Below are positions 38,416 to 49,978 of a stretch of DNA of 64,000 nt, piece after piece. The notes below the pieces were generated by a model that saw only the letters and a list, made by a program, of their open reading frames with translations, was not told where the DNA came from and did no database searches. The position numbers were made by a program, and so were the translations under genes. The DNA is from Kryptolebias marmoratus (lineage: Eukaryota; Chordata; Actinopteri; Cyprinodontiformes; Rivulidae): assembly GCF_001649575.2 (NCBI RefSeq), contig NC_051437.1:13453259-13517258 (forward strand). The letters run 5' to 3'. The first letter of the stretch is position 1. Each line of letters opens with the position of its first letter.

Positions 38416-40234
38416 ACTGGCTCGGCTCTGTACAGCCAGTCTGCCTCAAATCATGTTATTTCTTGTTACAGTGGTACCTGTTCTTAGATCAAACGTCAGA
38501 TAGGTTAGTTTTCTGCAGGAAGAATAGTAGCAAAAATGAAGGAGAAATGTCTCCCCACAGCCTCCCTAACAGCCTTATGTCATCTTTTCACCGGATGCTC
38601 GGTGTGCATGTGTGGAACATTATGCTTCTAACTTTAGATCTAGATTGGAGCATGCCTGAATGTGTGTTTGATCTACAGCAATGGGCTCTCTGGGGTTTTT
38701 ACATGTTACCTGATTTTAAATTGTGATATAAGTGCAGAATTTTTCACCATAAAAAAATATTGAGAACATTTGATCTCAACGAGACAGCGCCTTTCATTCT
38801 AGTTTCAGCACTTTGTCATGAGTGATGTTGTGTTATGATCATGAATTTATTCTAATTTTAGCAATACTATGTTACCAAGGGAGTATTTCCCTTTTATGAA
38901 TATATGTACACTCAAAAGCCTATTGTGGAATGTTGTTACGTCACTATGTAAGGTTAGAGGATCCATTAAGACCTGTATGAAAAAATGAACTTCCCAATGA
39001 TGTTACATTGGTTGGTAGTACTCTGCTTCTTATGAGTTTACATTAAGGAAGGCAGACATATTGCTTTCAATATTTTGACAGAATTCCCCTTTTCCCGTCA
39101 TCTGTGCACAGTTACCAGCTCCACACAACTAGAAGAAAAGCAGGAAGCAAATGGTTTTGTTTAAGTAGTGTTGCCATGAGAATCTTCAGAGTTTGTGGAT
39201 TATTTTTGGACACCCTTTTTTTTGTTCCCCACACTGTTGCAATTAACTAAGTTAAGAGGTCTTTGTTACTCAGAAACATGATCATTAAAGAAGGTTTTAT
39301 GTTTCTCCAACAGATGTTCTTTTAAAATTACACAATATTCACTAAATTAAAGATATAAATTTAGTCTTTGCTGACAGACAATATAGGACACTGCTAATTA
39401 TTTAACTTAAAGAAAGTAGGAGTTTTAAATTGTTTATAGATTTGTTTAGCTGATTTGATGCTGTAACACAACATATTGTACTCAGTAGCACACAAGTTAA
39501 ATGACAATCCAGGATTATTATCAAACTATCAGCAGTTAACAAATGTTTTGCTAAATTTGTGTCATTTGGCTTCTCCTTATGTACTTTTTGAAACTTGTGT
39601 GACTTTAGAATGTAAAACTAACCCTAATTTTGCAGACCTGCATGGATTTGTAGTACAAATACAACGTTAACCTAACTGCTAGTTGATAAAGAATAACAAG
39701 AAAAATCTTGAACTCTTCATAGATTATTTGCTTATTCCCTAAAGTTCTGCCTGACTCAAATGCTTAGTTGATTTTTCCAAACTATTTTTGTTTTTAAACC
39801 AGTTATGTGAAACTGTGCTGGAATCAGTCAGTGCTGATTTGATTTGAAGGGAGGCCTTGGATCTAATTTATGTGAAATTATATGTGAAACTCAGACTGCT
39901 TCTTTTCTGTTATAAATTACAGCCAATGAAAGGTACACAAAAACCTCTTTAAGGGACCTTAAGTATATGCTTAAAAAATAGAAATACTTAACAAAAAAAA
40001 CTCAAAAAGCAAAAGCACACAAAAGATTGTTTTGTTTTGGGTTTTTTTTCTTTTAGTTTTGTTTCCCCCACACACCACTGATTTCTGCTGAGGACTTTTA
40101 AATTATTCTGCATTTTGACTGGTCTGTGCAGAAGGCAGGAAAAGATTTTATCACTGGGGTCGTCATTAATGTCAATGAAACAATGGACTCATAATTTAAG
40201 TACCTTTTAATCTGTCACCATTTCTGCTGCCACT

Positions 40235-40569
40235 CTTGTCAGGATCTTAATTTTTTTGGTTACTATTTTTTATAGTGTTTTCTGCTGTTATTGTGAGGCT
40301 TTGTCTTTTCTTTGTGATCATGAGTCTGTTCTTTGTGACGCTTGTGTTTTTATTGTGAAGTTTTTTTCTTGTTTGGTTTGCTCCCTGTGCCTCCCTGTGT
40401 TCCCAATCAGCTTCTGCTCCTCTATCCCGCTCCCATCCTCACCTGCTCCCTGTCACGCAGTCCAGTTGTTTACCACATCCTCATCAGCCTCAGCCCACAT
40501 ATCCAGTTCCCCTGCATTTGTCTCCAGTCAGTGATTGTTGACTCCATGCTCTGTCCTGGCTGGCCCCCC

Positions 40570-40605
<36 letters not shown>

Positions 40606-40770
40606 CCACACCTCAACCCCACCCCCTGGAGGTCTTTGCGTTAAGTTTTTTCCTCAAGTTCCTTCCGTTTTGCTGCCGCATCTGCTTTTGTTTCATTTCT
40701 TAAAATAAATAGTTTAGCTTTTCTTAAGCACATCGTGCCAGTCTGCATTTCCTGGGTTTCAATTCTTCTC
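40235..40770 (+). mobile_element. Non-autonomous transposon-like repeat, plus copy
   Basis: It begins TGTCAGGATC and carries CTCC- and CACCTG-rich blocks, a GTCACGCAGTCC block, a CA microsatellite (40572-40603), an AAATAAATAG block, and an end near GCATTTCCTGGG. It is related to the minus copy at 11878-12420. It is not coding. Confidence 0.5.
40572..40603. repeat. (CA)n microsatellite
   Basis: About 16 uninterrupted CA units inside the repeat at 40235-40770. Confidence 0.95.
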
Positions 40771-42339
40771 CAAAGCATTTCTCTCTTGAGAAACTACAAA
40801 ATCACAATCCCCATAAAATAGGATGAAAATAGGCTTTGAATCCATGCATACCTGCTGAAACTGAATTAATAACTCACAAACAGCAGCTGAAAAGCAACAT
40901 TACTAAACTGTTGTTAAAAACACCAAATAAACAAAAGAAGTTGCATTTTCACAGAAAAGGCTGTGCGAGTGCTAAAAGTTGAAAAACTTTGATAATATTT
41001 GCTGAAGAAGCTGAAACTGAGTTGTTCAAGCTAAAAGAAGAGGGACACTAGCTAAAAGTATCAAAAGGTTAGCCAAAGTGAAACAGAAGTTAAGCTAAAA
41101 GCTCAAATTAGCACAAGGGTTGCATCTTTCATGTGGTTCTGTTGGCGTCTTCAAGCCATGACCTTCGGCGTGTTCTGGAGCGGCAGCTGAGGGTCAGGTG
41201 AGAGGTAGTTCCTTCAAATCTGAAACCATGGTTCCCTACTAGGAAAAATTGGGATTCTCCCTTTGGGTTGGATGTGCCTCAAGCAGAGGAGTTTAAGTAT
41301 CTTGACATTATGATGAAGTGAGAGATTGATTATTGGATCTAAACTTTATTTGCATTAATGAGGGTGCTGCTTCAGTTTGTGGTGGTTTTACTATAGCAGG
41401 TCCCTTTAAAGAACATTTTGAATATTTAAGGTAAAATATGAAACCCCCATTTTATATTTGAAATGGAACCTTATAGGCACCTAATCTAACTGTTAGTTGT
41501 CCATATTTGATCTACCTCTCCTGAAATACTGCTCATTTTCTGGCTTGGTCTTAAGTTCTCAACATGGTTTTGATCTGCTCTGCATTGCCACTTCAAAAGA
41601 AGTAATGTAATAGTAGTGATAATTAAATGAGATGAAAATTAGTTTAACCATTAATTTATTGCCGGCTACTGGAAGCAATCACAGAGAATGTGGAACAATC
41701 CAAGGTGTGTGTTTCTGTTGGATTTTTTGATGGTTGTTTGTGCTTTTGGTGTGTTCTTGTGGTATTTCTGTTTATTTAATTTAAATATCTTGTCCATTTT
41801 TGGAATGCAACAGGTTAGTGTGAAGACTTTGAACTGAATGAAGATCAAAACAGTCTTTTTTGGCAATTAAACGAAACAAAGTTTTTCAAAAAGACCTTGA
41901 CCATCACCATAACTATTGCACAGCTTCCCCGCTGTGGCTCAATATCCAACAAAAGTATGTTCAACTTCAAAAGGCCGATTTATTTTGGCTGAAATTCTTC
42001 CCTGAAAATGATTTGTGGCCCACACCTTGGGTCATCTCCCACTCTTTGGGAGCCAGGAGATAACTTTATTTTGTCCACAGGGGCAAGACAACACTCCACA
42101 AACGTCAGATTCCCAGAGACTTTCCATGCAAAACGTATCTTCAGGCCGAGGTGCTCATCTGCTGTAAATTTGATACAACCTGCAATCCACTGAGTTGGAA
42201 GAAGTGGAGCCTGTGGTGCAGATGAGACTCAAAACAGTGAGGATTGATTCCAACAATGCTAAAAATAAAAGAAGAAGAAAAGAGAATCGCAGTGGGGAAA
42301 AATAATTAAATCACCTAAAACAATTCATGCAGAAATGTG

Positions 42340-43520
42340 AGCACCTGTCAAGATGAACTCACCTTAAAGATCAGGCCCATGCAGGAGTGGGGGCAGAGGT
42401 ATATGTCACATTTGATGCTGACTTGTGCATTTGGCCTTAATTGGCCTCTAAAGTTTTCTTCCACATTCCCACTGAGTTTTCAAAAAAGTCTCTTGGTGTC
42501 CAATTGGTGTTGTAAAATTTTAAGCACCCCAGTATCTATATGTGGGGCATCGAGTCAAAGTCTTTCCTGTAGTCAGGTACTGACCCATGTGCCTATTCAT
42601 CCTAGCCGCTATGATGCCTGATAGGAGCGTCCATGTTTTACAGAGGTCATTGGCCGGTAGTTGGATGGGATTGCCCCTTTCTGGGGATCTTTTATGATCA
42701 ATACTGTCCGGCCTTGGGTCAACCACTCAGGGTGGGTCCCTTCCATCGATAGCTGGTTCATTTGTCCTGCTCGGCTTTCATGGAGAGCAGTCAGTTTCTT
42801 CAGCCAGTAGGTGAGGATCCTGTCAGGCCCTGGTGCGGTCCAGCTTTTCATTCCTGAGACTCTGTCTCGAATGTCTGTCACTGTGATAGATACTGGTTCT
42901 TGCTCTGGGATATTGGTGTCTCCAGATCTTAGATCCATGGCATTATTGATGTGTGATGCCTCCTTCTCCCATATGCTTCGCCAGTATTGCTGTCAGGGCA
43001 ACAGAAAGGTTGCCATAATTTTAACTTCAAGTCTCTTTCTCCATGGGGGACAATGTTCTTTATTATTTGTAGGCTTGATCTCATAGCTTAGTATGTCAAG
43101 GATCACTGTTTCTGTGGTGTATACCAGCTTATTGGTCTCTGTAATGGTGTCAAATGGGATTCTTAGCAGTGCTACATTCACATATTATAGCAGATTTTCA
43201 GAAGTTACTTTGTTACTTAGCTTTGGTTAGGGGTCATAGGTGTCCAGGTTGGTGACAATCTTGCTTCTCAGGTCAGCTGCCCTTGAATTCAGTTCCTCAG
43301 GGCTTGGTACCCGTACTCGGATGGTGGAGATGATGGTATCTCCATACTGACCTGTCGTCCTGGCTCCTTCCAGTATAGCCTCTTTCTAGACTCTCATTCT
43401 GCTCATATAGTAGCATTTCAAAAGTGTTGCGTTCTCTGCTCTTGTCCATGAATGTGTTGTTCCTGGTTCCCCAACATCAGACACAGGTGATGTCTGAGGT
43501 GGCATGGCATAATTGCTGCC
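42340..43520 (-). mobile_element. LINE remnant with reverse transcriptase fragment (R2/R4-like)
   Basis: On the minus strand, broken frames read the start of a non-LTR reverse transcriptase: VSGMKSWTAPGPDRI, LTALHESRAGQMNQL, EGTHPEWLTQGRTVLIIKD and PSNYRP, then in a shifted frame TWTLLSGIIAARMNRHMGQY. Upstream, 43200-43520 keeps pieces of the preceding domain (IISTIRVRVPSPEELNSRAA, TDLRSK-like). The catalytic core (YADD-type box) and the 3' half are missing. The wording of the conserved blocks fits an R2/R4-type element common in fish. It is a dead copy with at least one frameshift and a stop. Confidence 0.8.
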
Positions 43521-43639
43521 TCTCGCTCATTATGGAACCAAGGTTGCTGCCATAAAATTCAAAATGACTTTTTTCTCATTTTTCTCTTTTTTTAAGAAAG
43601 TGCATTTTCTTAGTTTCAACATTTAATATGTTTACTGTG

Positions 43640-43800
43640 TTGTGAATATAATAGCTCAATGGCCCTATAATCCTGAGTCTGCAGATTCAAGCTCAGGTCA
43701 AGTCAGGAACGGCATCCGGTGTAAAACAGTGATCAAATTTTCAGTGCAAGTTTGGTCGTGTGGCGACCCCTGCAGAAGGGAGCAGCAAAAAAAGGGGAAA
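43640..43800 (+). mobile_element. RTE-type LINE 3' tail or related SINE
   Basis: AGTCAGGAACGGCATCCGGT with GTGTAAAA, then GTGTGGCGACCCCTGCAGAA with GGGAGCAGC, is the 3' end of RTE-type elements in fish. It carries no coding sequence. Confidence 0.6.
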
Positions 43801-43908
43801 AAAGTTATGACATTTCCTGATTATTACATTCTGTTTTATTCTGTTAGTTTTTTTTATTATACATCAATATCTTGGTTTTATATGTTTCTTTTTTTATTTC
43901 CAAAATAG

Positions 43909-43952
43909 AAAATTTACACCCATCATGGCTCAAGAATATCTACAAACTCGAG
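43909..43952 (+). CDS. csf1: Candidate csf1 cytoplasmic exon 7
   Basis: A 44-base segment lies between a pyrimidine-rich acceptor (TTTCCAAAATAG) and a good donor (CTCGAG followed by GTGAGA). Joined to exon 6 in phase 0 it would add a basic cytoplasmic stretch, KIYTHHGSRISTNS. Downstream, a 25-base segment (44066-44090, acceptor CAACCCACAG, donor GTGAGT) and a segment from about 44249 (acceptor CTCTCCTCAG) are possible further exons. Alternatively exon 6 joins 44066 directly, giving DTELDLQ and a stop. I cannot choose between these, so the C-terminus is open. Confidence 0.3.
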
Positions 43953-44704
43953 GTGAGAACATGTTGAATCAATGAACCAAATGTGAATTTATTTTCCATG
44001 GTTGTTGAAGTTATTTTCATACATTTTTCTGTAATCTCTATTAAAGCAACAACCCACAGGATACAGAGCTGGATCTGCAGTAATGTGAGTATACCTCTTT
44101 TCTGCTTTAAAATATTGACGACTATCAAACTTATGTAGGAAGCTGAAGTGATATGTCCCAAGTGAATTCATGTTTGCCAGCAAAGTATAACTGCAGGACA
44201 AAGACATCTTTGTTTTACAGATTTTCTGTATTCTTCTCTCTCCTCAGGAAATGAGGAGCAAATCATTTCAACAGCAGACAGAGCTTTTGAAAAGCTGTAC
44301 ATTTTATCCATCTCAAATAACTTTTCATCTTTATGTGTGTGTGATATATCCAGCTTAGATATTTAATCAGAATCTTTGCTTTCTGTGAGATTATTTTTGT
44401 TTGTTTGTGTTTTTAATGCTGTGCTGTATATATTATGCAATTTCTGTTGAAGATGTCTTTATGAGTTCACTTAAATTTTTAACAGTAGTGATTTACATTG
44501 AATAATGGTTACCTCTTCACTACAAAATAACCAAGTGTTTGCAAACTGTTTTCATAAGTTATTTATAATCTGAACTCCACTGAAGACGTGTATTAATAGT
44601 AAACTTTAACTACAATGTTGTATATACAAATCAAGAATTATTCAAATAATCTTCCAGTTTACATATAAACACAAAAGTTACATATGAATAGCAAATAAAT
44701 ATTT

Positions 44705-45140
44705 ACTTAAAGGACCAGTTTGGACTTTTTGAACTGAGTTTCTGTGGAAAGGTTATGAACACTTAATATCTTACCTGTTGTAGGTAGCTCTTTGAACAAC
44801 CTGCAATTTGGATTTTACAAACATTTAAATTGCTGTTGGTTTTATTATACTGTTATTTTAATAGAATTTTGTGTAAATAATCAAAGAACTGACAGCAGTG
44901 TAAAGGTTTAAAAAATAGCGTTGGCGTGATTTGCTATGAATTTTTTTATTGGAGTCATTTTAAGATGGCAGGACTCCACTTAATTCTTGACCCCACCAGC
45001 AATTAGCTTGTGAATACAGTCAAAACTAAACCCTGTTCTTCTAAACTGAGGTCATTTAAAGAGCTATCTGCAACAGGTAGGATAATAATTGCTCATAACC
45101 ATCAGAACCCCAGTTCAAAAATTGTTACAGATTCATTTAA
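44705..45140 (+). mobile_element. Family B miniature element, copy B4 (both ends present)
   Basis: The left end has TTAAAGGACCAGTTTGGAC, then GTTTCTGTGGAAAGGTTATG and TATCTTACCTGTTGTAGGTA. The right end mirrors it with AGAGCTATCTGCAACAGGTA, then CTCATAACCATCAGAACCCC and CATTTAAAGGA. It has a shortened middle compared with B1 and B2. Confidence 0.8.
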
Positions 45141-46239
45141 AGGATTTGCATCACATTAAAGTTAACATTTTATCTGGAAAGTAAAGTTTTCTTCACCTGT
45201 CATGTTGTTCAGTATAACTACTGCATATATTTACGTCATTGTTTTCAGCTCATTATCACATAAAATACATAGTAAATCTTTTTTTTTTCATTGACATATC
45301 AAAGAAGCATTTATATCACAATACTTGGGAAATAATGTTACTGGTCAAACATATGGAGTTATTTTTGCTGGCAGAAAAATGAAAGAAAAACATATGTGCA
45401 TGACACTGACTCATCCCTACATGGCAATGAACAGGTAAAACATGCTAATGTGAAAGTCAAGAATGTCTTCCTTTACTGTGATGAATTACACTCATGTTTC
45501 CTGTGTGATTGTCCCGCTGAATGTTTTATAAGTATAAACTGCATGATGCCTGAGTCTGAGAACAACTGCACACTTTCCCATGAAGTGAAGCCTTTACATG
45601 TGTCTCAACAGACCACATCAGAAGAAAAAAAGATTCCCACATGTGATTGAGTGCATATGTGTTGGCCTCTCTTTTGTATTTTGAAAATCTGTGTAGGAAG
45701 CAGAGGAGAGAGAAACAGGCGTACCTCACAGCCTTTGCAGAAGCTACCACTTTTTCGTGCGCAAACCGTTGTAGGAGTGGCTGTAAATCATTCTTCATCC
45801 CAGTATGTTGCTCCATTACAAAACAAGGAAAATATTTCTTTAACTCAGTGTTGTGTCTTTCTTTATACAATTAAAGGCAGCTGTGGATGGGTAGAGAGGA
45901 AGAGGCAAGTTGCCTTCAACAATAAATTTGTAAAGAAGTATTTTTTTAAAAAAGGGCCTTGTCTTTTTCCCCAGCTGTTTGGCCGTTTTCATTGTAAAAT
46001 CACAAAGGAAATATTGTGACAAAAAAAAACTACCACCAAATAAACATACCTTAAATTTTTTATATTTAGAAACCAAATACCTAGCTTCTAAAATTAAAGA
46101 GGTTGAACGTTTGTGAAACTCCTAAATGCTAATATTCAAATGAAACTTAAAATATTGTAGGATTTTCCTGAAAGTTATAGAAATGGCTCAAATAAATTTA
46201 AAATAACACTGTAAAATTTCTGCTGCTCAGGCCTTCCAT

Positions 46240-46330
46240 GTTCTTTTCTCTGGATACTTCAGTTTTCTCCCATAGTCTAAATTCAGGTGTTTTAGGCTAA
46301 CTGGGCATTTAAAATTGACCTGAATGGATG
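46240..46330 (+). repeat. Fragment of the 13385/50390 dispersed repeat
   Basis: CTCCCATAGTCTAAATTCAG followed by GTTTTAGGCTAACTGGGCAT matches the middle of the two longer copies. Confidence 0.5.
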
Positions 46331-46894
46331 TATTTTGTTGATGTTGGGTTTTTTTTCCTCAGTGGTCTATGGAAATTGTAATTCAAGGGGTGCGGCTTCC
46401 ACTCAGGTATTTACAGAGGTACAACTTCTAATGGAGCCCAAACTCGCTCCAAAAAAGCATGGCAAGCCCTGTAATCAGGATATTAGGTTGTCAGTTTTTG
46501 CACAGCAGAAGCAGGTGGAACCATTTTCTATCCGCTTGTTTTATGATCCCTTTTATTGGCCTTGTAATGTAACTCTTGCCAACTCCCAGAGGCACCATGG
46601 ACACGTATTAAAGCTGGATACCATAAGGGATCCTGGAAGTTGAAGCAGGAAGAGGAACAGTGTCCCCAACACGGTGCTCCCAGGACAGGTTTTAAGTCCT
46701 GCCGCCTGCACGTAAACGAACAGGACGTTGCCCTTATTAAGAAAAGAAAAGAAAAACACCTCGGAGTTTGGTTCAGATATTAAGTCTTATTGATTCACAT
46801 AGTTCTTACCTTTCTGCTATATGTACAAATATTCATTTTCCTAACAGGTTCAGCTGTAGTAATTTATTTCATGTTTAAAGAAAAGGCCACATAA

Positions 46895-46990
46895 CACTAT
46901 GATTGCGTGGGACTTAAATCACTACATCCCTAGTGTGTAGACTCTGGTTCCACAAATACAACCCGGCAGCGTCCATAAACCAGGTTCTCC
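46895..46990 (+). repeat. Short dispersed repeat, also at 57725-57840
   Basis: Both places share ATGATTG, a GTGGGACTTAAA block, CTAGTGTG/CTAGTCTG, a CCACAAATAC/CCAAAAATAC block and a GGTTCTC/GGTCCTG end. The family is not one I can name. Confidence 0.4.
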
Positions 46991-47127
46991 TTACTTCAGT
47001 TCCCAACAAGGAGAGGTTTTATATTTGGTCTAGTATCATAACATATGTGGATGATAGGCACCAGCTCCCTGCATCCCTGAGGAGGGCGAAGCAGGACTGG
47101 AATATATGCTGTGTGTCTGTGTGTAAG

Positions 47128-47416
47128 GCCAGTGGCTCTCAATGTGGGGTCGGGACTTCACTGTAGGTCATGAAACACCAAGTAGAGTTCCTCAGACAAT
47201 CTTCAGATATCATGGTTCATGCTTTATTTTATTTGCAAAAATTAAAAGCAGTCATAAATTCTTTGAAAAGTCATTGTTGTTGGTAATTCGTGTGGTTAAT
47301 ATGCCCCTGTTTAATAGGGTTAGTAGCAATATTTGTATATTTAAATTGGCAACAGATAGAGTCACAAGTCTCTGTTGCTGTCATTTTGCCAAAGGGTTTA
47401 GGAACTACTGTGTTAA
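47128..47416 (+). mobile_element. hAT-like miniature element
   Basis: The left end reads CAGTGGCTCTCAATGTGGGG and the right end reads AAAGGGTTTAGGAACTACTG, close to inverted copies of each other. CAGTGGTTCTCAA-type ends are typical of hAT elements. It is 290 bases long with no coding capacity. Confidence 0.6.
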
Positions 47417-48321
47417 GCCGCTTCTTACAAAACCAAATAGATGAATAATTTTAGGTTTACACAAAACAGAATAATTAGCAAAGATTCAACATTAAATGTT
47501 ATTTTTTGACACACAGAAAATGTATAGGTTGCTCTAAGTTCTTTAGTTACACTGACAAAAAAAACCCTCAAAAAACAAACCTTAAGTCTAACAAATATAA
47601 TATTTTTACACCAAAAACACAACTAGGTAAAAAGCTAGCCAAAATTTTGGTATATCTTGGCATGAGGTGCTGTTCATCCATAAAAATGATGATAATTATC
47701 GAAAGGAAAATCAAGAACGATACAGCAGGCTTTAAAGAATTATCTACACTAGATTAGCAGCATCTGTGCTGAGAAATTTAGAAAAGTCCAGCAAAGAGCT
47801 GAGAGCTTTAAGATGCATCCCAGCCTGATCCCAAATGAAATAAAAATATCAAAAGGCCTTTATTTAGAAAGTCAAATCTCTTTTTATTCAGGAAAAGTAA
47901 TCTTTACAGAAAAAAGGTGTGCAAATGAACACAGAAAAGCATTGTTAAACTTTTTATCCACAACAGAAAATCATCTGGAAAACATCTGATTGGCAGTCCT
48001 ATTAGTTTTTTTTTCCTTTCTTTTTTTTTTGGATAAGCTGCACTGAGCAAAGAAATGTTGAAAAATGCATTTAAATGTTTTGATTTGTCTGGTTTGTTTA
48101 TTCTCTTTGTTTTGTCCCCTCTAATCCATTCATGTTGTAAAAGCATTTAAGAGTTTAAATAAAACTTTTTTTTCTTTTTTTGATAAATCTGGTTTTCATT
48201 TGTGTCTCTGCTACCATTGTAACCAGGTCTCATTTGGAAAAGACGAGATGGATAAAAATACACACACACACACACCAAACACACACTCGTCAAGCTGACT
48301 TCAAAAGTGAATCGGTTGTAG

Positions 48322-48720
48322 CTAAACATTCAGTGATTACTTTCTGAGAGTTTCAGTAAACTCTGTCCGGTGGGTCATGAGATATTTTGCTAACAGGTAG
48401 ACAGGGTGACTCCAACTCTTAAAGCCAAAGTTTAAAACAAAGATGCTACACAATCTTTTAGCGGACAGACTGTGAATGTTTATTGGGGATAACCCTCAGC
48501 TATGACCACATAAGATTTTAAATCAATATCTGTAAAACTGATTATGTATGGCCATTTTTTGTTTACCAAGCTTGATTAGTTGTGGCAACCATCTTGAATT
48601 AGGTTGACTCCAACAGGTAATCAGTTGTAGAGGTATGTCTAATAACTACTTTCTGAGGGTTTCCCTAAAGTCCTTCCACTGGTTCATGAGATATTTTGCT
48701 AACCACAGACATACACACAC
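48322..48720 (+). repeat. Family A dispersed repeat, tail fragment plus longer copy
   Basis: A tail fragment (48322-48395: GATTACTTTCTGAGAGTTTC, then GGTCATGAGATATTTTGCTA) is followed by a longer copy (48415-48720) with the same tail. This is the same head-to-tail arrangement as at 37995-38415. Confidence 0.75.
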
Positions 48721-49131
48721 ATGCACATGGACTCATACACTTACATCATTATTAGCCTTAAAGAGTTCAGGCTGAAGAACACAGAAGGTCAAACAAACAT
48801 TGATTTTCAAGGCAGTCAAGTTAATCTTTATTTAATTCTATGTTTACATGTTTTAATAAATCACTGCACCCAGCTCCCATTTTCTCACCAAAATATAACA
48901 AAACTAAAAGGTAGCTTCAGATTTTCTTTTGCACGTTACTGTTCATGATGAAGTGTATGTGGCAGAGGAGAATAACCCACAGCTATAAACTGGGTTATTC
49001 TGAAAGATAAAAGCTTGAATGTTAACATTTTTATCTCATCAACTTGATACAATAATTAGGGGTGTGGCTGAACTGAATTGAATGACATTCATATTCAAGA
49101 AAATGAAAGCACCATTACAAAATAAAATACA

Positions 49132-49293
<162 letters not shown>

Positions 49294-49453
49294 TGTATTA
49301 TGTTGCTCCTTCCAAAGCATAATTCTTACAGGTCATACTAATGCACCTCAAAAAGACAGAATTAAAATGTGACCATGTTAAACTGTGACATAACACAGAG
49401 GCATGTTCAAAAAGAAACATTTTTTCAGTCAAGCTGAAAATCAAAACAAATCA

Positions 49454-49459
49454 TTTATT
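49454..49459 (-). terminator. fmod: Candidate fmod polyadenylation signal
   Basis: TTTATT on the plus strand gives AATAAA on the minus strand about 520 bases after the fmod stop. The (GATA)n array lies further downstream. Confidence 0.35.
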
Positions 49460-49978
49460 TCTGGATCCACTATCAAGCCATGGAAACAACGGGCCATCTC
49501 AAACTGTCAGTGAATTCTTTTGCAGGAGTTATTGATAGTGTGCTGAAAAGGCCTTCTCTACAAGATACTAAGGAGCGTTCCTTGGCGTGAAGTATTATCA
49601 TGTTTAACATGGTGGACGCGATGATCCAAACGAAATATGTCACAGATGATTCACAGTTCTATTTTCATAGTTGTCATTAATTATTTATATGCATGAGTGT
49701 TATTTCTCCAGAGTAAAGGAGTTATTATTCAAGTCATGCTTGAAGAATATTAGTCATGTAGACATTTTTTTCACTCTCTGAAAACTCCATGTGCCTACCA
49801 TCTGGATACTGAATTATACAACAATGGTATTTCCTGTTGACTAACAGTAGAATTGTTAAACACTAAGAAAAGTATTAGTGGCTCTTATGAGTGCTTAAAT
49901 AATTACTTTACCATGTAAGGTCGTATAAGGTAAATACAACGACAGAAGTGACAAGTCCCTGGGGAAGAGCTGGAAGCT

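Larger units (their letters stand above)
37030..43908 (+). other. csf1: csf1 intron 6 (presumed), with repeats
   Basis: If the last csf1 coding exon is at 43909 or later, this 6.9 kb is an intron. It contains two family A copies in minus orientation (37995-38415), a transposon-like repeat (40235-40770) with a CA run, an R2/R4-type LINE remnant (42340-43520), and an RTE-type 3' tail (43640-43800). No other exon-like segment with known similarity was seen. Confidence 0.45.

Noticed and set aside
45396..46076. Cluster of overlapping frames of 75-122 codons
   Set aside because: They overlap on both strands and several frames with no splice structure, repeats or recognisable motifs, as expected by chance.
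46335..46643. Plus-strand 102-codon frame
   Set aside because: It reads like plausible protein in part, but there is no start context, splice signal or family match, and it lies beside repeat fragments.
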